Source: CAWDMC01 sp963803295 (GTDB lineage Bacteria; Acidobacteriota; Terriglobia; UBA7540). Taken from it: a stretch of DNA of 64,000 bases. The stretch covers positions 335,958-399,957 of the forward strand of contig CAWDMC010000025.1 of assembly GCA_963803295.1 (NCBI GenBank), in the 5' to 3' direction. Shown piece after piece: positions 28,229-36,711 of the stretch (positions are counted from its first letter, which is position 1; each line of letters begins with the position of its first letter). The translations under genes were made by a program, and so were the position numbers. The notes beneath the pieces are model-generated. The model was not told the origin of the DNA. It saw nothing but the letters and a program-made list of their open reading frames with translations, and searched no databases.

Positions 28229-28244
28229 TGTGACAAGCGTCACT
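28229..28244. promoter_or_regulatory. CRP/FNR-like operator upstream of the eight-gene block
   Basis: TGTGACAAGCGTCACT differs by one base from the site upstream of hoxE (5709-5724). It lies 73 nt before the first gene of the minus-strand block at 28156. Shared control of the two operons is inferred. Confidence 0.5.
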
Positions 28245-28311
28245 TTTTGAGGGTATGCAGTGGAAAATGTCGCTGCGTAGTTGTTTTATATGGCCCTGGG
28301 CAATCAGTTCT

Positions 28312-28642
28312 AATTACGGCAATTGGGGCTCGGAACAGAGCGTCCAAGAACGAAAAAGATCGGGCGGCTACTACTTCGATCCCGCATTGTTCGCGGGTGG
28401 TCCTCCGGATCGTCAACCTCGATTTCGCCATACACAAGACTATTGGTTTACAGGAGACGAGAAGTCTGGAGTTCCGTACTGAAGTTTTCAACCCTCTTAA
28501 CCACGTGCAGTTCCTCAATCCAGATGGAAACATCACCGACGGCAGCGCCTTTGGATTGGTGCTCCTAGCCACGGAGCGGAGGCTGATTCAGTTTGCATTG
28601 CGGTTGATCTTCCAGCACGCTCTTCGAGCCACAGGGATGTGA
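28312..28642 (+). pseudogene. TonB-dependent receptor (Oar-like) C-terminal remnant
   Basis: Two frames carry pieces of the conserved end of Acidobacterial Oar-type receptors. One has RKRSGGYYFDPALFA; the next, after a frameshift and deletion, has NLDFAIHKTIGL, SLEFRTEVFNPLNH and the terminal QFALRLIF. Everything upstream of the last strands is missing, so this is a decayed fragment of an outer-membrane receptor. Confidence 0.7.
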
Positions 28643-28647
28643 TTCCG

Positions 28648-28776
28648 ATGACCAAACTCGGATACATTCTCATCTGCGCAGCCGGCAACACCCCGACTTC
28701 GGCAGCCGAGCTGTCGCGCATGGCGCAGGAATTGCAGAGCCTTGTGGGACAGTTCAAAGTGCGGTCCGACGACTAA
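28648..28776 (+). pseudogene. Methyl-accepting chemotaxis protein C-terminal remnant
   Basis: 42 codons ending SAAELSRMAQELQSLVGQFKV resemble the extreme C-terminus of chemotaxis receptors (ELxxxAxELQxLVxxFKv). No signalling hairpin or membrane part is present upstream, so it is only a tail, directly behind the TonB-receptor remnant. Similarity is short, so confidence is moderate. Confidence 0.45.
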
Positions 28777-29144
28777 CGTCTTGGATTCGCACCCTCGACA
28801 ATATCGGGAAACGGCTGTGCCGAAGGCACCTTGGAGTGCGGTAGCTCCAGCCACCGCCTTTCGGAATTTAAGGCGGCAGCTTCACTGCCGCATCCACGGC
28901 TGGAAGCCCGTGCCACATCGAAGGTGGCATTGGCCATCCCTTCGCGTTGCTCAGGGCAGGCTTTGGCCATATCGTGCTGAAATGTACAAACTCCAGGGCG
29001 GCAGCTCCGCTGCCGCACTCCAAGGCGCTTCGCGCGTTTTTCATGGATGGTGGTGGGCCGGAGGACCAAGCACAATCTGCGCTCAGGGCGACAGCTTTGG
29101 AGGGTCTTCCCTCAGCCTGCTAATCTAAGCTAATTTAGCCTGAT
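28777..29144. repeat. Intergenic palindromic repeat element
   Basis: CCTTGGAGTGCGG (28829-28841) reappears as its exact complement at 29013-29025, about 170 nt later. Between them are short palindromes: GGCGGCAGCttcaCTGCCGC near 28872, CCACGGC/GCCCGTG near 28902, and GGCGGCAGCtccGCTGCCGC near 28998. No coding sequence was found. It looks like a composite REP-type element flanked by inverted ends. Confidence 0.6.
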
Positions 29145-30107
29145 CTAGAAACCGTAGGAGATGCCAAACGCGAATTGATGTCTTGCCTGCAGGTTTACGC
29201 CGGGCTGGATCGTGCCGGCAACCTGGGCTACTCCGAAGTCGATACTAAATCTGGGTCTCTCCGCATTCCAACCGAGGCCGGCAAATGACGCCCCTGATGG
29301 CACAATGCGAATCGCGTAAGTTATGGTGGTGGGTATCACGGCGCCGGGTAGGCCTTCAAGGCCTCGCGGCTCCTGTAGGAATTCAGAGCCCAGCACCAGG
29401 GTGCTTCTCGCCGGCCCTTTAACGACAAAGGCAGCCGCTCCGAACAATCGCCCCTTGTAGGATGGGGCGTTTCCCGCGAGGCCCAGCAACGAAGCGTTCG
29501 TGGCTTTGTAACCGAGATTAAACACCAGCGGCAGCTTCCTGATTTGGGTTACCGACTTGGTAGCCACGGCGTAGAAGTCAGCGTTGGTCGTGTCCTTACC
29601 TTGGATTACACCGCCCACATTTCGAACTTGGGTGCGCACCACAAAACCCGCCGACAGCGCTGGCAGCCAAGCTCGCCTGCCCTCTTTCTCCCGCACGAGA
29701 TTCAACTTTCCATGAAGCGTGTTGAAACCGCTGCCCCACAGGTTACTTACGCCAGTAGTGCTACCCTCCTGATGAAGGTTCCGCGTGTAGCCAAACTCCA
29801 GGCGGTTGAACGCTCCTATGGTGATCGACGCCTGATGGAATGCGCCCAGAACTTCTCCGCCATCAAGATAATGATAAGCAACGACAGGAAGCCCGAAACC
29901 GGCCGCACTTGAAGGAACCGTATAAGCCAGCGGGGTCACGAAGACGCCGGTCTGTCCCTCCCAATTCAGACTTTGAGCGGATACAGTCTTCGTGACAGCG
30001 CCAACGGACAAGACACAGAGCGCTGTGATGACCTTGAGGCTTTTGCCACCCGATGCGGATCGGATCGCCAGACACCCGGATTCATAGCCGGGTCCTTCTT
30101 TAATCAT
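29145..30107 (-). CDS. Putative outer-membrane protein, DUF3034-like
   Basis: 320 aa protein. A signal segment (VITALCVLSVGAVTKTVSAQ) is followed by SLNWEGQTGVFVTPLAYTVP and alternating beta-strand-like sequence ending in the aromatic residue F (HQFAFGISYGF), as in outer-membrane barrels. Assignment to DUF3034 rests on the overall pattern and is tentative. The ATG at 30107 has GGAGGA upstream. It stands alone, divergent from the methyltransferase at 30420. Confidence 0.6.
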   Translation of the reverse strand: MIKEGPGYESGCLAIRSASGGKSLKVITALCVLSVGAVTKTVSAQSLNWEGQTGVFVTPLAYTVPSSAAGFGLPVVAYHYLDGGEVLGAFHQASITIGAFNRLEFGYTRNLHQEGSTTGVSNLWGSGFNTLHGKLNLVREKEGRRAWLPALSAGFVVRTQVRNVGGVIQGKDTTNADFYAVATKSVTQIRKLPLVFNLGYKATNASLLGLAGNAPSYKGRLFGAAAFVVKGPARSTLVLGSEFLQEPRGLEGLPGAVIPTTITYAIRIVPSGASFAGLGWNAERPRFSIDFGVAQVAGTIQPGVNLQARHQFAFGISYGF

Positions 30108-30419
30108 AAGCGTATCCTCCTCAAGTCCTCTTCGCGCCTGACCTGCAGTTAGTGCCCTCGATTCGAACCCCCAGAGCTAAGCATCCCTGCTGCTAGCGCT
30201 CTTTACTGGGCCTCTTCGCCGGAGGGTGTTGTTCGCTTTGCGCGGATAAATCGACCGTACCCGAGACGACGATCACTAGTCAATATTCTTCCTGGAAATG
30301 GCATTACCTACAACTTGGGGAATCGTCGATGGCTGGTGCTGCCGAAAGGATTGGCGTCTGGAATCGGGCCCTTCTGTCGATCTTCCGGTTTTCCGATTCA
30401 TAAGTTACACTCTGTGGTA
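30108..30419. other. Intergenic region, 312 bases
   Basis: Divergent gap between the outer-membrane protein gene and the methyltransferase gene. Apart from the ribosome-binding site for the minus-strand gene I see no motif or reading frame that looks coding. Confidence 0.5.
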
Positions 30420-31244
30420 ATGGCCGCTCTGTCGTCTAGCTACCTGATGGGTCATAACGAGCATGAACGCCGCAGGCTGGCGTTGCAGGCTGCGGTCTTG
30501 AATCCTCTGACCGAGGCCTTCTTTGAGCGTGCAGGGCTGGCGGCCGGAATGAGGGTACTCGATTTGGGTTGCGGCATTGGCGAGGTAGCAATGATCGCCG
30601 CAAGGCTAGTCGGACCGAGGGGGCATGTTACGGCCGTCGATATAGATGGCGGTGCGTTGGATACGGCGCGGGCGCGAACCGCCGAGGCTAAGCTTACGAA
30701 CATCAGCTTCGAGCAAACGGACGTAGCGGAGCACCAAGCCCGAGAGCCCTACGACGCGGTCGTGGGGCGGCACATTCTAATTCATACGCCCGATGCCCTT
30801 GCCCTTCTACGAAAGGCTGCCACACAGGTCCGTCCGGGAGGCATTGTGGCGTTTCAGGAGTACGACCTGTCGCGCTACTTCCCGAACACACCTGCGAAGC
30901 CCCTCTACGAGGCCACGTTTCAGCTGCACATCGATCTGTTTACCCGGGTGACGCATGCGGATATTGGAGTGCGACTCTTCGCGATGTTCCACGATGCGGG
31001 ATTCACGAACGTACAAAGCCGGGCAGAATTTATGTTGGATGGAGGACCCGACTGTCCTTTTTACGAGTGGATCGCCGAGACCACGCGCAGTCTTTTGCCG
31101 AAGCTGGAAGCCACGGGGATTGCGACGGCGAAGGAACTGGACGTGGATACCCTGGCGGAGCGTCTGAAACAAGAGGCTCTGAGAGTGGGAGGATGCCTTG
31201 CGGGTCCGGTTGTCGCCGGCACCTTCGGGCGCACGAGCTTTTGA
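30420..31244 (+). CDS. Class I SAM-dependent methyltransferase
   Basis: 274 aa. Motif I MRVLDLGCGIGEVAMIAARL and the acidic loop VTAVDIDGGAL identify the Rossmann-like methyltransferase fold. YDAVVGRHILIHTPD and VRPGGIVAFQEYDL are motifs II and III. The substrate is not deducible. The ATG at 30420 starts the recognisable part; the frame opens at 30315 without similarity. Probably monocistronic. Confidence 0.75.
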   Translation: MAALSSSYLMGHNEHERRRLALQAAVLNPLTEAFFERAGLAAGMRVLDLGCGIGEVAMIAARLVGPRGHVTAVDIDGGALDTARARTAEAKLTNISFEQTDVAEHQAREPYDAVVGRHILIHTPDALALLRKAATQVRPGGIVAFQEYDLSRYFPNTPAKPLYEATFQLHIDLFTRVTHADIGVRLFAMFHDAGFTNVQSRAEFMLDGGPDCPFYEWIAETTRSLLPKLEATGIATAKELDVDTLAERLKQEALRVGGCLAGPVVAGTFGRTSF

Positions 31245-31740
31245 GGATTACACAATCTAGTGACAACTGCTTCGGTTGTGGCGCTGTCCTCAACGCCGAG
31301 AGACGCTGGTGGGGACACCGGCGTCACCAGGGGTCAAGCTCCGCGTGAACAGCGCCACTGTTGACTTCAAGTAACTGGCCAAATCGTGATGTCATCGCAC
31401 GCACAAATCGAACCGGATCATCGATGAGTTGCGGGTCGCGTGCACAGAGTGAACGACACACTTCTACCTCTCGTTTGCGCCCAAAGTCAATTCTGGGTAG
31501 CAAAATCTCTGCAACTAAAGAAGACGGTCTAGACCCGAGCAATCTGCGAATAGCCTGTACGTGGAAACCGTCACGTACGAAGAGTGAGGATCACCAAGAC
31601 CAAGGCTGAGTTGCATCCTGGGACCCTGAGGTGTATCTTGTGATTCAGTCTAAGATCACATTGGATTCCCGCCTGCAGCCTGTGAGTGCGGGAGCTTCTG
31701 CTTGGCCGTGTAGTTTTCGGCGTTTCATCCGGAGGAATCC
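31245..31740. other. Intergenic region, 496 bases
   Basis: No convincing gene. Short frames on both strands (for example 31324-31542 minus) have no family features. The last bases hold the ribosome-binding site GGAGGA for the TTG start of the ATPase at 31741. Confidence 0.5.
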
Positions 31741-34206
31741 TTGCTTCTCGACTACTACGGACTCCGCGAGGAACCTTTTGGCGCTAGTCCGGACCTCCGC
31801 TACCTGTACATGACCCGTGCCCGCAAAGAGGCGTTGGCGGCGCTCGTTTACGGAATCGAAACGGGCCGGGGCTTTCTAAGTCTGGTGGGAGCGCCGGGAA
31901 CGGGCAAAACGACGCTGCTCTTTCAGCTCCTTAACCGATTGCAGGACTCTACTCGGAGCGCTTTCCTGTTTGCGCAGTGCGACCCTCGTGAATTCTTACG
32001 TCGTCTCCTAACTGATCTCGGGATCGCGCCGCGCGGCCAGGATCTCGCGGGGATGCATGTGCAACTGAAAGAGACTCTCCTTTCCGAATCCCAGGCTGGC
32101 AGACGATTTGTGGGGATCATCGACGAAGCCCAGAATCTCGAGGACTCTTTCTTCGAAACCGTGCGGCTCCTGTCGAATATTGAAACGCCGCGCACCAAGC
32201 TCCTGCAGATCATACTGGCGGGGAGGCCCCGGCTGGCGGACAAGCTGGCAAGCCTGGCAATGGCGCAACTCCGCCAACGCATCTCGATCATAGCTCGCCT
32301 GGATCCGTTAACCCCCATGGAAACAGGTCGGTACATTGACCATCGACTTCGACAGGCGGGCTATCGAGATGGGTCTCTGTTCACGCTGAAGGCTCGGACG
32401 ATGATCTCGGCCCAGAGCCAAGGCATCCCTAGCGAGATAAACAATCTTTGCACTCGCGCCCTCACGATGGGCTATGCATTTGAAAAGAGAATAATTGACT
32501 CCTCGATTCTGCGGGAAGTTATTGCCGGACTTGAGCCGGGCTCGGCGCACCGTATTCCGGGCCTGGCCGGAGCGCGTGTTTCAGATACTTCAGTTTCCGC
32601 GGCGCTTCCTGCTCAACTAAGAAGCGGATCAGCGGTGGGGCAGGTTTACCAGCCGGGAGAACGACCGTCGTTCCCTTTAATTCCCCAACCTTTCGCGCCT
32701 CCTCAGGCTCAACCTCAGACTCAACCGGCTCAGAGTCAGCCGGGCAAAGTCGTTCTTTCTCATGCCAAGGTCACGCCCTTCCTCGTCTCTAATTGGCGCG
32801 CCTGGGGCGCGATCCCGGTGCTTTTGGGAATTCTTGCTGTCGGGCTCTGGTATTTGGACCCATTCTTACGCAGCGCTGTCATGGGGCTTGGGGGCGAGAC
32901 GAAGCGTGCCTCTGCTCCTCGGGTCGGGAAACTCCCGTTTCCCCTTCCCGCTCTTCCTGCACGAGCGTCGTCGGGGAATCCGGCCTCCCGCTCCGAGGTC
33001 CTCTCGCGCTTGGAACCGACGGCACCCTCGATGAGCCTTTCCGAGTTGCCACTGCCGTCCAACAATCTGGCGACTCTTACCACAGCTCTTCCAGTGCAAG
33101 GAGCCATACCGTCTTCGACAGGGCCAGTCTCGAAGCTGGAGGCCACAGTGAGCGACCCTCACGTGGTGAGTCTGGAGGTTCGGGCGCCCTTGATTGGCGA
33201 CTCACTGCCCAAAAGGAGAATTTCCAGGGAGGAGCCAAAGCTGGAAGCCTCATTTATTGCGCCTCTGACGCCGCGACCGATAACCCGGCGCGTTCCCGAG
33301 TTCCTGCTGGATCGGACCTTTCGAGGCCACTCCGACTGGGTCACTGGGGTAGCCTTTAGCCCCGATGGGCGACAGCTGGTTTCGGGAAGCTGGGATAGGA
33401 CTGTTAAGTTCTGGGATGTGATCTCCGGGCAGGAATTGGGAAGCCTCGACCGCGACAAAAAAGGGGTGCAAGCGCTGGCGTTCAGTCGTGACGGACGGTG
33501 GCTCGCTGTAGAAAGTTCCAACAACACCGTTACGGTTTGGGACGCTGTAACGGAAAGGGAAATCAGGACTTTTCCACGCGACGCGCGTACGCATCTTCTG
33601 AACGACGGCTGGGTTTATTCCATTGCCTTCAGTCCCGATGGCCGATGGCTGGCCTCAGGGGTGAATAACAAGACGGTGAGGGTCTGGGAGGTTAAGACCG
33701 GAAGCCTCGTGCAAAACCTCACTGGTCTGCGAAGGCCAGTGATTTACATTGCCTTTAGCCCTGATAGCCGCTGGCTTGCTTCCGGCGGGGACAGTAAGAC
33801 CATCAAGATCTGGGACGTCGCCACTGGCCAGGAGGTACGAAGCTTAAGCGGTCACAAGAAAGATGTTTACACGGTGGCTTTCAGCGCGGACGGCCGCTGG
33901 CTCGCCTCGGGAGGCCAGGACAGAAGCATAAAGCTATGGGATGTTGTTTCGGGACGCGAGATCCGCACGCTCAGTGGCCACCGGAACTCAGTGACTAGCT
34001 TGTCTTTCAGCCCCGATGGCGAGTGGCTGGCTTCTGGCAGTTGGGACGATACGGTCAAGGTCTGGAACGTGGAAACCGGACGCGAGGTGCAGACGCTGAT
34101 TGGCCACACCGATCATGTCTATTCGGTCGCCTTTGGTCCTCAAGGCCGCAGATTGGCCTCGGGTAGTGAAGACGGTACGATTAAGCTCTGGCGACTGAAG
34201 GGATAG
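31741..34206 (+). CDS. ExeA/GspA-like AAA ATPase fused to a seven-bladed WD40 propeller
   Basis: 821 aa. Residues 1-280 are an ExeA-type AAA ATPase: YYGLREEPFGASPDLRYLY, Walker A GAPGTGKTT (50-58), Walker B VGIIDEAQ (124-131). A Pro/Gln-rich linker precedes a transmembrane helix (about 355-375, IPVLLGILAVGLWYL). From about 522 to the end there are seven WD40 units, each like VAFSPDGRQLVSGSWDRTV-KFWD, enough for a closed propeller. TTG start with GGAGGA upstream. ExeA works with ExeB and GspD secretins or peptidoglycan; here the periplasmic region is replaced by a propeller instead of a peptidoglycan-binding domain, which is unusual. Confidence 0.85.
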   Translation: MLLDYYGLREEPFGASPDLRYLYMTRARKEALAALVYGIETGRGFLSLVGAPGTGKTTLLFQLLNRLQDSTRSAFLFAQCDPREFLRRLLTDLGIAPRGQDLAGMHVQLKETLLSESQAGRRFVGIIDEAQNLEDSFFETVRLLSNIETPRTKLLQIILAGRPRLADKLASLAMAQLRQRISIIARLDPLTPMETGRYIDHRLRQAGYRDGSLFTLKARTMISAQSQGIPSEINNLCTRALTMGYAFEKRIIDSSILREVIAGLEPGSAHRIPGLAGARVSDTSVSAALPAQLRSGSAVGQVYQPGERPSFPLIPQPFAPPQAQPQTQPAQSQPGKVVLSHAKVTPFLVSNWRAWGAIPVLLGILAVGLWYLDPFLRSAVMGLGGETKRASAPRVGKLPFPLPALPARASSGNPASRSEVLSRLEPTAPSMSLSELPLPSNNLATLTTALPVQGAIPSSTGPVSKLEATVSDPHVVSLEVRAPLIGDSLPKRRISREEPKLEASFIAPLTPRPITRRVPEFLLDRTFRGHSDWVTGVAFSPDGRQLVSGSWDRTVKFWDVISGQELGSLDRDKKGVQALAFSRDGRWLAVESSNNTVTVWDAVTEREIRTFPRDARTHLLNDGWVYSIAFSPDGRWLASGVNNKTVRVWEVKTGSLVQNLTGLRRPVIYIAFSPDSRWLASGGDSKTIKIWDVATGQEVRSLSGHKKDVYTVAFSADGRWLASGGQDRSIKLWDVVSGREIRTLSGHRNSVTSLSFSPDGEWLASGSWDDTVKVWNVETGREVQTLIGHTDHVYSVAFGPQGRRLASGSEDGTIKLWRLKG

Positions 34207-34441
34207 GGGTCTGTTTCATCAAGGGGCCGTTAGTCACCGCAGAGGTTGCTAATTCAGTGCTCTACGCCCCCGCTGCGTCGCGATAGGATAAGCGCCGAGA
34301 GCATCGACAATTCACAGAGTATACTGACGACTCTTGTGGCAGCGCCGGTTTGCAAGCAGGGGCTTTCACCGCGTTTAAGAACGGCCCTACGGAAGGCAAT
34401 GTCGACGCTGGCGCTCTGCACGGTTGCGGCTGACTTGTCTC

Positions 34442-35119
34442 TTAGCGATGCTGCAACAGCGGGATTTCTTGCATCTGTTTGCGTCCCTGAACCTGAAGCG
34501 GAATATCCAGATCGCGAGTCAACTGGTAGTCGAGCTGCGTGCCCTGGGGCAGACTGAGATCCTTGCCGCGACGGCGCATGCGGTCGACAAAACCGGTAGC
34601 CCCGCCCACCGTCAAACCCACTACCGGATGCGCGAAAAGCAGTCCCACCAGAAGCCCGCCCGTGGCCAAGCCGCCAACTTCTGCAGCCGTATCTCGTTTC
34701 GAACTCGGCCCTTTGACCAACCCCTCGCCGCCTTCCACCTTAACATTTTGAACGCCAGTGGCCCGATTCAGGGCGGCGCTCAGCTGGATCACCTGGCCAT
34801 CGGGCAGGATGAGCCGCTCGGCAACCAGACGCATCTCGCCCACTCCGTGGACACGTCCGGGTCGGTGCAGCTCCGTCACTCGGCCTTCCAGGGTTGATCC
34901 GTACGGAATGACAATCGCCCCACCTAGCGTCAGCGGTTCTGTAACCGACGCCCGGAAGTGGTCACCCGGATAGTTCACCCGAGTGCTGAGCGTATCATTC
35001 AAACGGCAGTGAAAGATGGTTCCGGAAGGAATGGTGGTGGCTTCGAGAGCCGCGGCGTTTAACCCCATCATCAGCGCCGAGGAAACCCATAGCATTGCGT
35101 ACAGAAAGGTCTTGACCAT
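34442..35119 (-). CDS. Exported glycine-zipper protein, unknown function
   Basis: 225 aa with a signal peptide (AMLWVSSALMMGLNAAALEA). The middle has VNYPGDHFRASVTEPL and VIPYGSTLEGRVTEL, resembling pilus/TrbI-like beta regions. A glycine-rich hydrophobic stretch (VGGLATGGLLVGLLFA and VGLTVGGATGF) looks like a glycine zipper that could insert in a membrane. LPQGTQLDYQLTRDL is seen in many Acidobacterial exported proteins. The function is unknown. It lies after ExeA-WD40 on the opposite strand. Confidence 0.6.
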   Translation of the reverse strand: MVKTFLYAMLWVSSALMMGLNAAALEATTIPSGTIFHCRLNDTLSTRVNYPGDHFRASVTEPLTLGGAIVIPYGSTLEGRVTELHRPGRVHGVGEMRLVAERLILPDGQVIQLSAALNRATGVQNVKVEGGEGLVKGPSSKRDTAAEVGGLATGGLLVGLLFAHPVVGLTVGGATGFVDRMRRRGKDLSLPQGTQLDYQLTRDLDIPLQVQGRKQMQEIPLLQHR

Positions 35120-35209
35120 GACCTGGAACCTCCCGTAGTGCGTCGTGGCCGGACCTGGCGCCTCATCCAGCGTGTTTCTTACAAGTGGCGGTTAGAAGAC
35201 CTCAGGTAA

Positions 35210-35235
35210 AGGCCCGCCACCTTGGTAGCGGGCCT
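35210..35235 (-). terminator. Terminator-like hairpin after the coiled-coil gene
   Basis: AGGCCCGC (35210-35217) pairs with GCGGGCCT (35228-35235) over a 10-nt loop, 28 nt downstream of the minus-strand stop at 35264. On the minus strand a TTTA run follows. It fits a rho-independent terminator. Confidence 0.6.
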
Positions 35236-35263
35236 GCACGGAGGATGGCTACTGGGTTGTGAC

Positions 35264-36148
35264 TTACTGCTGCGCTCCCTCCGAACGCGCCGTAGCCACT
35301 TCAACACTTTTCGGAGTGCTGATATAGCCCGTTACCTTATCCGAGGATACACTATTCGCGACGAACTCGTAATACTTTTTGGAGCTGTCGGGGCTGAAGA
35401 CAATTGGCTCGTCAATGGTGCGGTTCCTCTTCTGCAGCATGTGGTCGTTGACCAGCATATCGACATTGAAGGTCTGATGCTTAGCGTTCGTCTTCTTGAG
35501 CACCATGGTTACTCCGGCCACCTGCTTCTGCTGCTTCTTCTCAAGCGTGAACTCGTAATAGTTGCGCTCACCCAGCTTGCGTAGCGTCTCGACATCATTA
35601 TGATTGGTCGCGATGAGTGTCCCCAATTCGCTACGTGCCATGCCGAGGTCGTTCTTAAGCGTGGCGACGTTCTTCTTGGTATCGCCCAAGTCGTTCTTGG
35701 TGGCCGAAAGATCCTGCCCCAAGGCACCCACCTGCTGAGCGTCCGCCTTTTGGGCGAGTTGCGTCCTCAGCTCCTCCGCCCGTTTCGTCTGCTCGTCCTC
35801 AAGACGGGACAGCTTGGCCACGGTCGCCCTGGCACGCTGCAATTGGGCCTGGGTCATGCCGGCACGTTGCTCGGAATTACTGAGGTCGTCCTTCAGAGCT
35901 TCGATCATTTGCCTGTTCGATTGTTCCAGATCCGAAAGTTTCTGATCAACCTTGGTACCCAGATCAGTGCTTGACTTCAACTGGGAGGCTTCGAGCGCAG
36001 CCTTCATGCTGCTCATCTTGCTGAGAGTGACGATCTCGCCGATCACCAGCAGCGCCACCACGACGGCTATCACCGTCATGCCCGCGACCCAACCGCGGTC
36101 TGGCTTCACCACAAACGGTCGCTGTTCGGGAATGTCATCGATGGCCAT
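35264..36148 (-). CDS. Membrane-anchored coiled-coil protein, unknown function
   Basis: 294 aa. One transmembrane helix (GWVAGMTVIAVVVALLVIGEIV, split here for length) lies at about residues 19-41. A long alpha-helical coiled coil follows (about 45-190, heptad-like with many Lys/Glu/Gln, for example LSATKNDLGDTKKNVATLKN). A small C-terminal domain (YYEFTLEKKQQKQVAGVTMV) ends the protein. It is conserved-looking but I do not know its function. A terminator follows at 35210-35235. Confidence 0.6.
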   Translation of the reverse strand: MAIDDIPEQRPFVVKPDRGWVAGMTVIAVVVALLVIGEIVTLSKMSSMKAALEASQLKSSTDLGTKVDQKLSDLEQSNRQMIEALKDDLSNSEQRAGMTQAQLQRARATVAKLSRLEDEQTKRAEELRTQLAQKADAQQVGALGQDLSATKNDLGDTKKNVATLKNDLGMARSELGTLIATNHNDVETLRKLGERNYYEFTLEKKQQKQVAGVTMVLKKTNAKHQTFNVDMLVNDHMLQKRNRTIDEPIVFSPDSSKKYYEFVANSVSSDKVTGYISTPKSVEVATARSEGAQQ

Positions 36149-36415
36149 GGAAGTTCTCCTTAATCGTTCGAAAGACTTCTACCAGGTTCTTGCTCGACAT
36201 CCGCAAGCCCGTGATCTCAGTACCAGTGATTGCACAAAACGTGCCATCGGCGCGACACCTTCAACCCGGTGAATACAGGCCGGTTTCTCGTCGGATTCGG
36301 TCGTCAGCCAATAGCAATTGTTACTCCATTCGGGTAAAAACTACGGAAAGAGCAACTTATACCACTACGCGCCCAGGAAAGCTGCCTTCTCGTCCGGGAA
36401 GGAGTTGTGATTCTA
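36149..36415. other. Intergenic region
   Basis: 267 bases between the coiled-coil gene and the sulfite-oxidase-like remnant. I see no gene, repeat or terminator. Confidence 0.5.
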
Positions 36416-36650
36416 TTAGCCGTTCCTCTTTCCAGGGATCCCCCCACGCATGTGGTATCCGCCCCGCTCCCAGTAACCCGATTGGTCGCGGGCAGCGAGA
36501 TCAATGCCGCGCACCCACTTGGCACTCTTCCAGGCGTAGAGACGCGGAACCACGAGACGAAAGGGGGCCGCCGTGCTCAGGTGGAATAGGCTCTTCGTCA
36601 TGCTTTGCAGGGGATTCTTGAAGACTCTTGTGCTCACAGTCTTACCCTTC
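36416..36650 (-). pseudogene. Sulfite-oxidase-like molybdopterin protein C-terminal remnant
   Basis: RLVVPRLYAWKSAKWVRGID, followed by a GYWERGGYHMRGG segment, matches the C-terminal part of YedY/sulfite-oxidase-like proteins. The preceding IPPEHGGPL lies in a different frame, so there is a frameshift near 36557. The molybdopterin-binding N-terminal part is absent. Confidence 0.6.
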
Positions 36651-36711
36651 CATGCCATCTCCCGGGAAGGCCGACGTTTACGAAAACTAGACTCATTCGC
36701 TGCCCCATTCC

